Below are positions 38,435-51,052 of a stretch of 64,000 bases of DNA, one piece after another. The number at the start of each line of letters is the position of its first letter. Position 1 is the first letter of the stretch. Origin of the DNA: Cryptomeria japonica (taxonomy: Eukaryota; Streptophyta; Pinopsida; Cupressales; Cupressaceae); contig NC_081414.1 of the NCBI RefSeq assembly GCF_030272615.1, positions 766,914,653-766,978,652 of the forward strand, written 5' to 3'. Made by a program: the position numbers and the translations under genes. The notes beneath the pieces are model-generated. The model worked only from the letters and a program-made list of their open reading frames with translations. It did no database searches and was not told where the DNA came from.

Positions 38435-41400
38435 ATGCAGATATTTCATGGCCGCCTCCTGTTGCCACTTTTGGCATTGTGGTGCACTGTTCAATTTGTT
38501 TCACCGAAACATACCGTGATTACACGGCGCTACAATTTCACCGTGGGTTATAGATTTCTATGGAATGAGTTGAATGTTTTATTGTTTATGAAAGCAGTAA
38601 ACGACTTTATTCGATTTTTTGTGAGGTTCCTTCCTGGTCAGATTGCTTGATTCTTCCTCTGTTGTAAATATCTGCAGATCCAAATGACGAATGTGACCCG
38701 ACTTTGCACTACGAAAGCTCTCTTGACTGTGAACGGGCAATATCCAGGGCCTGCAATAGTTGCTCGAGAAGAAGATCGCGTGGTTATCAAAGTAACAAAT
38801 AATGTTAAAAACAATGTTAGCATACATTGGTATCTCTTCTGCTCCCGCTGCTCAGTTATTTGATTAATACAAATAGTACTATAATATGCTCATGAATTCC
38901 TTTAGTGGGTGCACCTAATGAATTCCTATGAATTACTCAGGCATGGAACTCGGCAGCTTAGATCTGGGTGAGCGGATGGTCCTGCTTATGTCACTCAGTG
39001 TCCAATCCACACCGGGCAAAGTTATGCGTACAAATTTATTATCAAAAGGCAGAGAGGAACACTGTGGTGGCATGCCCACATCTCATGGTTGCGAGAGAGC
39101 ATACATGGGGCCATTATCTTCTATCCCAACAAGAATGCTTCTTACCCATTCCTTCGCCCACACCAGGAAGTGCCTATTGTTTTTGGTATGCCCTTCAGTA
39201 CTCGTTGATAATGTCATGTAGCCATTGTACATATCCCTAAATTTAAAATCAAAATAGTGTTGTTGATAATGTGTTGCAAATTGCAGGGGAGTGGTGGAAT
39301 GCAGACACTGAGACTGTTATCAATCAGGCAATGCAAAGTGGTGCACAAGCTAATGTGTCAGATGCATATACCATCAACGGACTCCCTGGACTTATGTATA
39401 GCTGCTCTACCAACGGTGAGGGCGGGGTATTAAAATGGATGAAACATAACTCGACTGGTCGCTATTGTTCATTTGTTTATATGTAAATGTAAATGTAAGA
39501 AAGGTTTCCTGTGTTGTGTAATGCAGATACATTCAGGCTCAAAGTGAACCCTGGGAAAACTTACCTACTGCGTATAGTTAATGCTGCCCTTAATAGTGAC
39601 CTGTTTTTCTCAATAGCCAACCACACATTGACTGTGGTAGAAGCGGATGCTGTGTATGTCAAGCCTTTCCAAACCAATTTTATTCTGATCACTCCTGGTC
39701 AGACTATCAACGTCCTCTTGACAGCTATGTCTCAGCCACCCAATGCCACTTTCCTCATGTTAGCAGGCCCTTTCGCTACGGGAACAGCAGCTTTTGATAA
39801 CTCAAGCAGTGCTGGAGTGTTAGAGTATGTGACAGCAGTTAATTCATCCTCATCCTCTCTTCCTATGATGAAACCGACGCTTCCAGCCCCCAACGATACC
39901 TCCTTTGCCGCCAGTTTTAGCCAAAAGATGAGAAGCTTGGGCAATCCGAAATTTCCTGCAGCAGCTGTCCCTCAGAAGGTGGATAAACAGTTCCTATTCA
40001 CAGTGGGGTTGGGGCTAAATCCGTGTCCCCAAGGACAGACATGTCAAGGCCCCAACGGTACCAAATTTGCAGCCTCCATTAACAACATATCCTTCATTCT
40101 TCCCACCACCGCTCTTCTTCAAGCTTACTACTTTAATCAGTCCAATGGAGTTTACAATACCACTTTCCCTGACAATCCGCCATTTCCTTTCAACTACACC
40201 GGCACGCCCCCTAACAACACACAGACCCTCAACGACACCAGAGTGGAAGTGCTCCCCTTTAACACTACCGTACAGTTAGTTTTGCAGGACACCAGCATTG
40301 TGACCTTCGAGAGCCATCCTCTGCATCTGCACTGCTTCAACTTCTTTATAGTTGGTCAGGGTATGGGAAACTACAATGCAAGCACTGACCCATCTAACTT
40401 TAATCTGGTGGATCCTCCCGAGAGAAACACAGTTGGGGTTCCCAGTGGAGGTTGGGTAGCTCTCAGATTCCTAGCTGATAATCCAGGTGATGCTCTGCAA
40501 AAAGGATTAGAAAATCTGTTTGATGGCAACACACACAAAAGCACAAGAAACAAACGTTAGTGTTAGCAACAAAAGATTATCCTAAACAGGCATATCAAGA
40601 GAGATATTAAGCATGAAATAGAAAGCATATAAACATAGAATAAAATAGCTAATCAAGATGCTCATAGTTGCTCCTCCCTTGTTCCTCTCCTCTCCAAGTC
40701 CCAAATGAGTGTAGCTCTCAGCTTTTAGCACTAGCCATAGATGCCATATGGAGATTCAAGATGGTTGAATATGATAAGCAAATACTATGCAAGAGTAGAT
40801 AGTGATGCTATGAAAAAGCTCTATGCTAATACCAGTATAACAAGAATACTCTAATGCTTCTCTCTTTGCTTGAGGAGAAGGGTTCTATTTATTGAAGAAA
40901 TGGGGAAATGAAGGGTTAAGATTGAATGGTTAATCAAGGGCCAAGTTTGAAAGTTGGGGATCCATGTGCACAATTGGCACCAATAAAATAGTGACAAGTG
41001 TCAACATAGGATTGGGTTGAGAGAAGAGGTTGGAGGCATTAAAGGCCTGAGAAGACCTTTGGGTTGGGTAGAGGTTGAGTCAAAACAAATGTTTTAACCA
41101 TGTGGGAGGGTTTGAGGTAACCATTAATGGTTATTGGAGACTTTGGGGATTAAGTGGTTGAAGGTTGAAAGCCTTCAATGGTTATCAAAGACTTTGAGCC
41201 ATTTAGTGGTTGAAGGTTGAAAGCCTTTAATGGTTATCAAAGACTTTGAGGGTTTGAGAAGTGACTTCTCTTTTGCTTAGGAATGTGACAAAGTTTAGAG
41301 AAGGGGTTAGGTTATTTAGAAGTGATTAGAAAATTCTAGAAGGGGTTTAGGCATGCAAGTGGATTTTGTAGGAAAATGCAAGTGGGAGAAATTTTGGTAT

Positions 41401-42374
41401 TTTCAATTAAAATAAAATCATTTATTTCAATTAAATGGTGTAATTTGCATTTGGATAAATATTCAAATAAATATTAATTTATTTAAATGAGAAAATGAAG
41501 ATAAAGCATTAAAATGCTTGAAGACTTTGAGGGAAACCATTAGAGGCTTGAAGACTTTAAGGAAAACCATTAAAGTCTTAAGAAGACTATAGAAGAAAGC
41601 CATCAAGTTTGAAGACTTTAAAGCCATCAAGTTTGAATACTTTAAGGGAAACCATTAAAGGTTTCAAGTGGGTGAGGATAAATAGGATTTTAAATAAATA
41701 ATTTATTTAAAATAATTGTGCAACTTGCTTTTGTAGGAGAATACAAGTGGGTGGAAGATAAAGGTGATTTTAAATAAATTATTTATTTAAAATAATTGTG
41801 CAACTTGCATTTGTAGGAAAATGCAAGTGGGTAGAGGATAAAGGTGATTTAAATAAATGTTAATTTATTTAAATGTGAGAGGTGTAATTTTGGGGGATTT
41901 AAATAAATATTAATTTATTTAAATGTGAGAGAATATTTAATTAAATAAATATGATTTATTTATTTAATTAATGGTCTGAATTTGGTTAAGTGAATTAAAT
42001 CAAATAAATTGAATAATTTATTTAATTAATAGGAGAAGAGGGTTAAGATGAATTAATTATTAATTGATGGTTAAATAATCAAATAAATATTAAATATTCA
42101 TTTAATTAAGTGGACAGATTTATGTGACTACACCAGGTATTTACTTTCAATCGCTCATTTAGGTAGTTCAATAATATTGTGCTTCATTACATATAATCCT
42201 GGCCAACCTAACCTAACGTATGTGTGCAATATAATTGCAGGAGTATGGTTTATGCATTGTCGTCTCGAGCTGCATACCAGTTGGGGATTGAAGATGGCGT
42301 GGATTGTTTTAAATGGAAATGGGGGCAGATCCCAATCTCTTCTTCCTCCGCCCAAAGATCTTCCCTCCTATTGA
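38435..42374 (+). pseudogene. LAC: laccase B pseudogene with LTR in intron 5
   Basis: Same six-exon laccase: 38435-38542, 38678-38829, 38941-39185, 39287-39415, 39527-40486 and 42241-42374. Summed coding length is 1728 bp (575 residues plus stop), normal for the family. Exon 1 has the intact reading frame that copy A lost. Three lesions argue against function. TGA replaces a conserved Trp codon in exon 3 (38969-38971). The final ligand motif reads HCRLELH, so a His that binds the trinuclear copper site is Arg. The Gly after HPLHLH is Cys. HWHG and WWHAH remain. Intron 5 holds a 1645-bp solo LTR. Because all exons and splice sites persist, the gene may have died recently, or been refreshed by conversion from copy A. 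Confidence 0.85.
40488..42132 (-). mobile_element. solo LTR, 1645 bp, in intron 5 of laccase B
   Basis: The insert has TG...CA ends (TGATGC to ACTACA) and a perfect 5-bp target-site duplication, CCAGG, at 40483-40487 and 42133-42137. Read on the minus strand it opens TGTAGTCACATAAATC, has an AT-rich part full of TTTAATTAAATAAATAT-like palindromes, then a TATA-like ATAAATAG near 40890. The orientation is therefore probably minus. There is no coding sequence. Copy A has the empty site. Short internal direct repeats around GACTTTGAGGG and AAGCCTTNAATGG occur at 41130-41250 and 41520-41660. Confidence 0.85.
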
Positions 42375-44633
42375 TCACTCAACCTATAGATGTCTTCAAA
42401 TCCATCATGCAACATGTGCTTAGTTTTCTAAATCTCACTGCTACCAATTTTGTGTCCGAAGATGAAAGAGGATATGCATGTCTGTGTTCCCTAATATACA
42501 AGAGAGATGAATATGTGTGCCTGATTACTCAAACATGCCATATAAGTGGCACATCCTATAATAAGGGCCAAATTTGTATTTTTTCAAAATGAATAGTTTT
42601 TAATTGACTTTTGCCCCCTATTTGAATTTGAAGCTCTCCTGCTTGATGGTGCACTTATTTTTTATCCTGTGCATACTGAGACTGAATTATTTTTGTGAAA
42701 TAGCCAAGTTGTTTTGGAATATCTCATAAGTGGAGAGGATATAATTGTGATGAAGATGGATAAAAGGCCTATTTAAATTATAAAATAAAAGTTACAAATC
42801 TTAATTGCAGGTATTTATCATTTTGTTTATATAAAATAAAAATTTAGACACATTCTTTTTATAGAATTTTTCTCTATTTAAAATAATTATTTTTGCATTT
42901 CTTTTATATCAAGATGTATACTTTGTTCTAATGTATGAACTTCAGCAGTTTATATGATGAGTTCTTTTATAAGCATTAAATTATATCTACTACTATTCAA
43001 TTAAATTTGGAATGGATTATAAACAATTGACAAATTTTTTATAAACCTCATATGTTATTACAACTATCATATCATCTTTTCTAAATTTAGTATCATCCTT
43101 TTTCATTTCACATCACCTTCTTTTTATTGAGAAATTTTCTCCATACTAATTTATACTGGTAGGAACTATTTGTGTGTAGCTAGATTATGAATCGTCTTGA
43201 CATGATTATGCATTCTCTACATAGATGCAATGAATGATCTCCTTAAATATAAACTTTTAGTGTAATTTCTTTTTTTTTTTACATCCATGGTCATTTTTTT
43301 GATCTTGTATGAACATGTATACCTCTAAGTGTTTAAGTTTCATATTTTTCTATATCTCATGCCAATTATGTATGGATAATTATTAAGTCAAAGTAGTGAA
43401 CAAAATAAATGACATCCTTTTCAAACAATCAGAATTTTTTTTACTAATGAAATATAATGGTTTTTGTTTTCTCAATATATTCTCCATAGGCACTAAGAGT
43501 TATATGAATCCTAAAAAACCTCACATAGTATCTTGTTTATTTAGGGAGAATGTGCATCTCATTTTTTATATCTCTTAATAGATAATGTCAAGTAGTATCA
43601 TGAATTTAAAGTTTTTAAAATTTAAAATTAGATGTTGATGTATACATCTTTGAAAATGAGGCATAAGGGTTGAATATGACACAACCATACTTTACAAATC
43701 ATTTAGTTCTTTAATTAAATTATAGTTATTCCTTCAATCAAGTCAATAAATTATTTTCAACTTGAAAACTCAATTAACAAAATATATTGCAGTATTAGTG
43801 GGCTGACCTACTTTCATCCATTTTGATATCTGATATGTCTCAATGCAGTTCTAATTTTTAAATACATCTTCTGAACACAAATTATCAGATTCTCCAAGTT
43901 AAATCTAGTCTCAAATGTGCATGAATTATACAAAAGATAGATAAAACATTCATTATAAAATTTTAATGTCATGACTAGTGATGAATTATTTTTAGAGATG
44001 ACGATTATAGGTATTTTCAATGGAAAAGTGATCCTAGACCAATACATCCATTTACCTAAGATAAATTACTTTTCCCATATAACATTAGATGTGTGTGAGT
44101 GGTTTTGACTTGCTATCCACAAGGAAGAGCCACATTGCCCTAGATTCACAAATCTGAGATTGACATAATACAAAATATATAAAACATAAACACAAAAGAA
44201 AGGTATAGATCTAAAAAAAAGAGATACAAAGAGGGACTTGGATATATGTGTGTTGGATACCCTAGTATAAAGGTGTTTAAAACTTAAGAAGGTGAGAAAG
44301 AATGTATTCACAAGGCTCTAAATCACTATCTCCCAAAAATATAGCCTATAGTAGTAGGATAGGGGTTCCTAGTGAGTTACTCCAAGGATTTTTTCTTGTT
44401 TGATGTCTGTCACAACTTGTAACTATCTTCTCTTCACTCCTATGACACTTTCATTATTGGATCTGAACCTGCACATAAAAAAGGGGAAGAAGGGTTGTGT
44501 TGTGTAGAGGTTCTCCTAAGTCAAACTACATGTTACTATTTCCACCTTCACAACAATAATAATGAGAGATAGAGAGTGTGCCCTTGCAAGGATAAAGACA
44601 AAATGAATAATGAAATGACAGGATTTCCTTAGG
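42375..44633. other. 3' flank of laccase B, no gene seen
   Basis: Homologous to 15586-17699. AT-rich, no reading frame supported. Confidence 0.5.
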
Positions 44634-45043
44634 TATGAAACCCTCTCAAAGAGTTTCACATAAAGGTGGTGATGTAATTCTATTTTGAAAGTCCTTCAAG
44701 TATTTTAATTAATTAAAAGTGAGATAAAACTAAACATTTGCATAACTGCTAAACAACAACACCTAGAGCACATGAGGAATGTATGCCTAGCCAAAGACAA
44801 AAAACACCAAAATCAACAAGGGACTACCCAATGAGCAAAAAATGACTAGAGGTAGGAAAAAAACTAAAAAACTAAAACAAAGTAGCCAATCGCCAAAGAC
44901 ACAAAGGGATGGTCTACTAATTGCAGGTGTAACCCTATTTCCAATCTTTACACAAGACAATAGGATACGTTGTTGTCATTGATGTCAATATATTCCTGTG
45001 AAACTATTCTTGAGTGTTGGATATTGTTGCTGATAGGATATGT
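44634..45043. other. junction between duplication B and Copia element
   Basis: Unique-looking AT-rich DNA. At 44971 it carries a first partial copy of the LTR start (TGTTGTCATTGATGTCAA), repeated at 45044. Either the LTR truly starts earlier or a short piece was duplicated at insertion. Confidence 0.4.
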
Positions 45044-46342
45044 TGTTGTCATTAATGTCAACATTTTTCCTGTGTTTTGATGTTGCATAGAATTCATTTG
45101 GTTTGGTTTGATAATGAGGATATTTGGTTCAGTAATGAAGTATCTCTACTTCATTCTTTATTGATTCCATGATGATATGTGGTGATTTGGTTGAATTATG
45201 GATTCCAGTATGGAATTTAGTTTTCAGTGTTTAGTGTTGCAGTGTTTTGATTATTGATTCGTTGTGCTCCAGTATGATCTGATCTTTGGGTGTGGATCTG
45301 AGAGAGTATTTTGGATGTTCATGTGTATCTTCATTTCAGATGGTTCGTGATTTGGTGCTCCACAAATTATCTTTCCAGTGTGAATTATTGTTGTTGAGTG
45401 TTAGTGTGTTGATCGATGAAGATTTTTATAAGTGGTGTTGGTGCAACTATTAGGGATGGTTCTTATATGCTTGTTGGTGTTTCTTGATCATGTCCTATTT
45501 GCTTTAGTGGTCCGTATTGATCCCTATATGATTTATTGAAGATCTTATGGTTCTGGTGATATTCTTCATGTTATGCAGTATTTTTGATGGTGTAGCATGT
45601 TGCGGTTGATATTGGCAAGATTTTTGGTGGGTTTGCATGTTCAAGCAGTTGATTTGGGTGCATGCTATGTTATCTATGGAATTGTATTGGTCCAGTGGTT
45701 TATTTATGTATCATGTGATGTAAATTTGTAATTAAGGGTTGAGGGTTTGGTCGACGTTATAGTCAAAGTTGATGAATTATATAAATAGGTGTTAGATTCA
45801 TATAATTCATGCATGGTGGATGTGTTTGCATTATCAGAGAGTCATGTATGTGTGCATAAGTGAATTTATCCTTCGGTATGGTGTATTGAGTAAATATTGT
45901 TGCAGGGTAGATAAATGTGGTTAACTGAAACTATCATCAGGCATTAGGATATGCTATTCTTTCAGTTCATCTTAACTGGATTGTACTTCAAATATTATTG
46001 TAAGGTAGTAAACCTTTCCTGAGGGTTGGAGCCTTCTGGGTCATTGTATTTTGTGTAGTGAGCTCTAGGCAATGTGCCTGAATGCATGTGTATTCCCCAT
46101 TGTAATATTTACACATACTACTACAGAGTGTCATCTTATTGTGGGTAGGTTTCCACCATGGTTTTTCCCTTAATCAGGTTTTCCGCATCAAAATATTGGT
46201 GTTATGTGTGTTTTTGTCTTTGTGTTCATTTTTGTTATTGCTACAGTTGATTAAATATGAGATTGTGCTTAAATTATTTAATTTGGTGAAAACTAATTCA
46301 CCCCTCCCCCATCTCAATTTTCCTTCATTATTTGTGCCAACA
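45044..46342 (+). mobile_element. 5' LTR of truncated Copia element
   Basis: About 1.3 kb of non-coding sequence starting TGTTGTCATTAATG and ending GTGCCAACA. A primer binding site follows 2 bp after the end. The left edge is uncertain because the opening motif also occurs at 44971. No matching 3' LTR is present in the window. Confidence 0.65.
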
Positions 46343-46344
46343 AT

Positions 46345-46356
46345 TGGTATCAGAGC
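46345..46356 (+). other. primer binding site (initiator tRNA-Met)
   Basis: TGGTATCAGAGC, the standard 12-nt plant Copia primer binding site complementary to the 3' end of initiator methionine tRNA. It fixes the orientation of the element as plus. Confidence 0.9.
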
Positions 46357-46398
46357 TAGATTCTTTAGAAGAATCTTGACCACTTGACAAGATCCAGG

Positions 46399-47402
46399 AT
46401 GGCAACCTATTTGTTTAAGTAGGAGAGTTCGAGATTTGATGGAAGCAATTATATTGTATGGAAGGATTGGATGGAAGTTCATTTTAAGTATCTTGGAGAT
46501 GATTATTGGAAGATTACAAAGAATATCTATAATGTTCCTTAGAATGGACCGATTTCTCTTGCTAAGATCAAAGATGTTGAACATAACATAAGAGCCAAGG
46601 AAGCATTGTTGAGTGTCTTGACTGATTTAGAGATGACTAATGTGATGGGTTTGTAGACTGCACATGAGATTTGGAAGAAGTTGGAGACCTAATATGAAGG
46701 AGATGCACAAGTTAAAGTTGCTAAGTTGCAGAGTTTGAAAAGAAAGTACGAGACATTGAGGATGGGAGAAGATGAGAAGATAACATCCTTTATGGGAAAG
46801 GTGAATGAACATGTCATAAATATCAGATGTTCTAGTGGAACTCTTGAAGAAGATGAGATTGTTGCTAAAGTGCTGAGATATTTGCCTCTTGCTTACAAGC
46901 CTAAAGTAGTTTCTATTGATAAAATCTAGAGTGTGACTACCATGACAAGATACATGTTGGTTGGAAAGATTGTTGCATTTGAGTTGAGCAAGTTTGGAGA
47001 ATCACATGGTAAATCTAAGACTGGATTTAGAGCCTCTATATCTGGGAAGAAGAAATATGATCTGGGAGAAATTTCATATTGGATTTCCATTTTGAAAGAG
47101 AAAAGAGAGAGATGGAAGAACAATAAAGAGAATTGGATGAGCTTGAAGCCCTTATTGCTAGAAGATTGCCTAAAGGAACTGGTAAGTATGATGGAAAGTT
47201 ACCTTTTAAATGTTTGTCTTGTAAGAAGATAGGACATTTTACTTCTAGGTTTCCTGAAAGAATGTCTAGGTATGATAAGCAAAATAAATATGAAAGACGT
47301 GATAGATCTTATAAACATAATAGATATGAGAGGCGTGATAAGTATGATATGTCCTATAAGCCTAACCAGAAGTACATATATCAGAAGAGGTGTGATAGAT
47401 GA
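46399..47402 (+). pseudogene. Copia gag, decayed
   Basis: The ATG lies 43 bp after the primer binding site. The frame shows the Copia gag order: RFDGSNYIVWKDWME, then AKEALLSVL and AHEIWKKLE (UBN2-type capsid region), SLKRKYETL and IRCSSGTLEEDE. After a frameshift near 47110 a nucleocapsid with one zinc knuckle follows, CLSCKKIGHFTSRF, whose last Cys is Phe. The C-terminus is rich in Arg, Tyr, Asp and Lys. Stops are TAG at 46420, 46540, 46654 and 46927 and TAA at 46690, each at a place where Gln is expected. The element cannot make Gag. Confidence 0.85.
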
Positions 47403-48992
47403 AGAATCAGAGAATGGAAATTTATAAGATGAATTTGTATTTATTGCTATCAAGGAAGATGATTTGGTACCAATGAATTCTACAAGCTGCATTGTTGAGG
47501 AGAAAGATTTGGCTGCTAAGATTGAAGAGAAAGATGAATGGGTGTTTGACAGTGGTTATTTAAATTATATGACAAGTGATAAAACAAATTTGTGAATATG
47601 GAGAGGTATGATGGTGGTATAGTGATATTTGGAGATGTTAAAAGCTTGTGTGATTAGTGGTAGAGGTTTAATTTCCTTTGATGATAAGCATAATACTGAT
47701 GATGTCTTGTATATTGAAGGTTTGAAGCATAATATTTTAAGTGCTAGACAGATGGTTGACAAGGGATATGATTTATAATTGAAGAATGGTAAGTGCAATA
47801 TCCTAAATGCCTCCAGTATAGAGATTGCATTAGGGACAAAGACTAAAGGTAATATGTTTCACTTGAATGCTGGTGAGAAAATTTCTTTGATTTCTTAGAT
47901 TGATGAAAGTTGGTTGTGGCATAGAAGAATGTGTCATGTTAATTTTGACTACATGATAAGGATAAGTTCTACTCAAGCTGTTAGATATTTGCCTAAAATT
48001 GTGAAACCTATTAATCCGGTATGTAAGGAATATCATATGAGAAAGAAAACAAGAGCTTCATTTAAGAATAAGTTGTATTCATCTAATGGATTATTAGATC
48101 TCATGTATACTAACTTGTGTGGTCTTACTAGAGTGAGAAGCATGTAGGGTGATAGATAATTCATGTTGTTGATTGATGATTACTCTAGAATGGCGTGGGT
48201 TACCTTTCAAAGGGAGGAATCAGAAGAGCTAGAGAAATTCAAGATATTCAAGGCTAGAGTGGAGACAAAGACATGGTTGAAGCTGAAGTGTCTGAGATTT
48301 GATAGAGGAGGAGAATTCACATTAGGAAAGTTTGATTTGTTTTGTGAAAGGAATGGAAATAAAAGACAATTATCTACTCCTAGAACTCCTCAACAAAATG
48401 GAGTTGCTGAAAAGAAGAACATAATCATTTTGGATGCTACTAGGACTATATTGTTTGAAGGAAATGTCACACAAACCTTTTAGAGAGAAGATTTATGCAT
48501 TGTTGTTTACGCAATCAACCAGGTGCATATAAAAGGTGATTCCGGTAAGACTCCTTATGAGCTACGGTTTGCTAATGTTCCTACAATTGGATATTTTAGA
48601 ATCTTTGGAAGTAAATGTTATATCAAAAGAGATGAGGATATAGGAAAGCTTGATGCAAGATATGATGAAGGAATCTTCTTGGGTTATTCTACTAAGAGAA
48701 AGGCCTACTAGTGTTATAACAAGATATTAAGAAAGATAATAGAGAGTGCAAATGTGAAGGTAGATGAATGTCATGGAAAATAGATCAGAGCATGCGGATA
48801 TGAGTTTGATGATGACAATGTTATTTCAAATCCTATGCAGACTAAAATATTAAAGTAGAATGCTCCGGTAGAGACAGTTAATCCAGATATTGCTGCTTCC
48901 AGTGAAGAAGTTCAAGAGCCTGAGAATTAGAACAATCACAAGACTCCGAGGTATATAAGATTGAATCATTCAGAAAACTAGATTATTGGTGA
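47403..48992 (+). pseudogene. Copia protease and integrase, decayed and 3'-truncated
   Basis: Protease active site VFDSG lies near 47545. The pre-integrase zinc region starts at WHRRMCH (near 47918), with its second Cys pair spoiled (CKEY). The integrase core is present: LLIDDYSRM (near 48163), LRFDRGGEFT (near 48295) and QQNGVAEKK (near 48393) carry the D, D and E of the catalytic triad. A GKTPYELRF...FGSKCY block and FLGYSTKRKAY follow. Stops at 47896, 48145, 48481, 48709, 48781, 48856, 48928 and 48979 are all TAG; a TAA lies at about 48157. Reverse transcriptase and RNase H are missing, because the sequence changes abruptly at 48993 to another LTR. Confidence 0.85.
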
Positions 48993-49447
48993 TGTGGTGT
49001 CGTAAAATATTGACCCTTGCAATTTTGACCATATTTTAGGTCCTCACCCTAGCGATTGCATCTCCTTACTCAATTGGGACCCCTCTCTACATCATTCTTC
49101 CAAATCTCCTCTTGTTTCAGCCCTTGTGTCACCCTGTGACCCTGTCCAAGCCCCAAAATAGGGCAAGACAGGGGTGTGGTGCCCCTATCCCCCTTGGACA
49201 GGGGTGTGGAACCCCTGTCCTCCCTCTTTGGGTAGCCCTAAAATGGGTCCATACGACCCTTGGACTTCTAGCATCATAAAATTGCGACCTTGCAATTTTT
49301 GACCACATTTGGGTCTTCGCATTGGTGGACGAATCCCTAAGCCTGACTGGAGACTTGAGACATGATCAAAACACCTAAAACGTGCACCCCACACTTCTCT
49401 TTGTCTCTGCCTATCCAAAATTAGGGTAGGACAGGGGCGTGGTGCCT
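48993..49447 (+). mobile_element. LTR fragment(s) of the 2906-3828 family
   Basis: Begins TGTGGTGTCGTAAAATATT and shares the GGTCCTCACC, CCCCAAAATAGGGCA and GACAGGGGTGTGG blocks with the LTR at 2906. A second LTR-like start appears near 49270 (CATCATAAAATTGCGACC...TTTTTGACCACATTT), followed again by AGGGTAGGACAGGGGCGTGG. Two partial copies seem joined or nested here. The segment truncates the Copia element to its left and abuts satellite block 2 to its right. Confidence 0.55.
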
Positions 49448-49920
49448 CTGGGTATGTGCAAGATCATGGGGGGCCAAAAAGTGGCAATGGAGAAAAAAAT
49501 GTGTTTTAAACCTTTCCAAACACGCCAAAATCCGCTTTGACTTTTTGTTTGGGTCGGCCAAAATTTGAATTTGGTTTGGTAATACCAAACCAAATTGGAT
49601 ATCAGTTAATATCGGATATCCAATATTAACAGATATCTAATTTGTGATGTCATTTTTTTTTTTGAAATCGGATATCCATTTTTCTCAACATAAAAAATAT
49701 AGTTTAATAAAATGAGCATAACTTTTGCATTTCTTATCAAAATTTTGATTTTTTATAGGCGTTGGAAAGGTAATTTAGAGACCTATAAAATAGATAAGGT
49801 AGTTTTATGATATTATAGACCAAAAATTAATTAAAATCATTTAAAATTAGTCCTTCAATTTTAAAACTTTAAATACTCACAAATTTTGCATACAAAGTCT
49901 CATTTTGTTCCTATCACCTC
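49448..49920 (+). mobile_element. left flank of satellite block 2
   Basis: Opens GGGTATGTGCAAGATCATGG like 19572 and contains several GATATCC/GGATATC motifs (49590-49680), as the flank of block 1 does. No protein is encoded. Confidence 0.4.
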
Positions 49921-51045
49921 CTTTATCTATCACTTGTCTATCTATACTTATATAAATATATTTTATCTATATCTTTATTCTCTACTTATGTCACTTCTTT
50001 TCTCATCCCATCTAGATAAATAAATTCCCAATTTACATGCATCTATGCATATATCTCCATCTTTCTATTCCTATCTCTCCCTCTCGCACTCCATCTTTGT
50101 CACTCCTTATTTCTATATTTCTCTCTAATAATCTCTCTCCTCTCTATTTATCTCCCTCCTCTACCTTATCCTACCTATACTTATATATTACTTGTCTCTA
50201 TTACCTCCTTTCTCTCCCTGTCTTGTCCCCTCTATCTCTATATCCCTATAGATCTATCTTCATGTATATTTATATCTCATTATCTCTAAATTGAACTTAT
50301 TCACTCCATATCTCCCTCCATTTTTCTTACTCTCTCTACCACTTTCTATCCATATCTATCTCTATCTCCATCATCACATCTCCATCTCTTTCCCTATTAT
50401 TCTCTCTTTCTATATGTTCCTCTATCTTTATATATCTTCCTCTGTACATGATTAATCTACTTCTTCATCTCTTCTTCTATCGCCCTCTTGAAGTATCTTT
50501 CCCTTTCTCTACCTTTATCTCTTTATTTACTCCCTCTTTATATATCTTTGGCTCTCTCCCCCCATCCTTCTCTATAGTGCCTTTATATATCTCTATATCT
50601 CCCTCTTTCTCTCTCTCCCTCTCTATATATAACCTCTATCTCTCTTTCTCACTCTCTTGCAATATCTATATCTCTCTATCTATCGATATTTCTCTTCCTT
50701 TATATCTCTCTATCTCTTCCTTTTTTTATCTCACTCTCTTTACCCCTCTCTATCCATTTTTCTCCATCTCTTTATATATTTATCTTTGTCTTTACCTCTC
50801 TCTTTCTCCATATCTATTCATCTCCCTCTCCCTTTATCTTCATTTTTTATCTCTATCTTCCTCTCTCCTTTTCAATATATAGACATGTTTACCTCTTTCT
50901 ATCCATCCTTGTCCTTTAGTTTTTCTCCCTCTCACTTCATACTCCTTAATATCTATATCTCTATTTATGTCCTTGTCCTTTAGTTCTTCTCCCTCTCTTT
51001 AGCTCTTAATCTCTCTTCACCGTTATATCTCTCCTTATTTGAAAC
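49921..51045 (+). repeat. 1.1-kb polypyrimidine tract (CTCTAT-rich)
   Basis: Almost pure C/T/A on this strand, built from CTCTAT, TATCTC and CTCCCTC words. It holds the same position relative to the satellite as the GA/CT tracts of block 1. The long open frames here reflect low complexity and are not genes. Confidence 0.9.
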
Positions 51046-51052
51046 TTAGTAC

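Larger units (their letters stand above)
35031..44633 (+). repeat. segmental duplication copy B (contains laccase B)
   Basis: Direct-orientation partner of 8314-17699, 26.7 kb away. It lacks the 2.2-kb LINE-bearing block of copy A. It has gained a 786-bp LTR-like insertion (36034-36819) and a 1645-bp LTR-like insertion (40488-42132). The highest identity is confined to about 37617-42770, minus the second insertion. Confidence 0.9.

Noticed and set aside
50037-50983. Ser/Leu/Tyr-rich open frames of up to 144 codons
   Set aside because: The polypyrimidine tract lacks stops on this strand by composition; peptides are pure low complexity.
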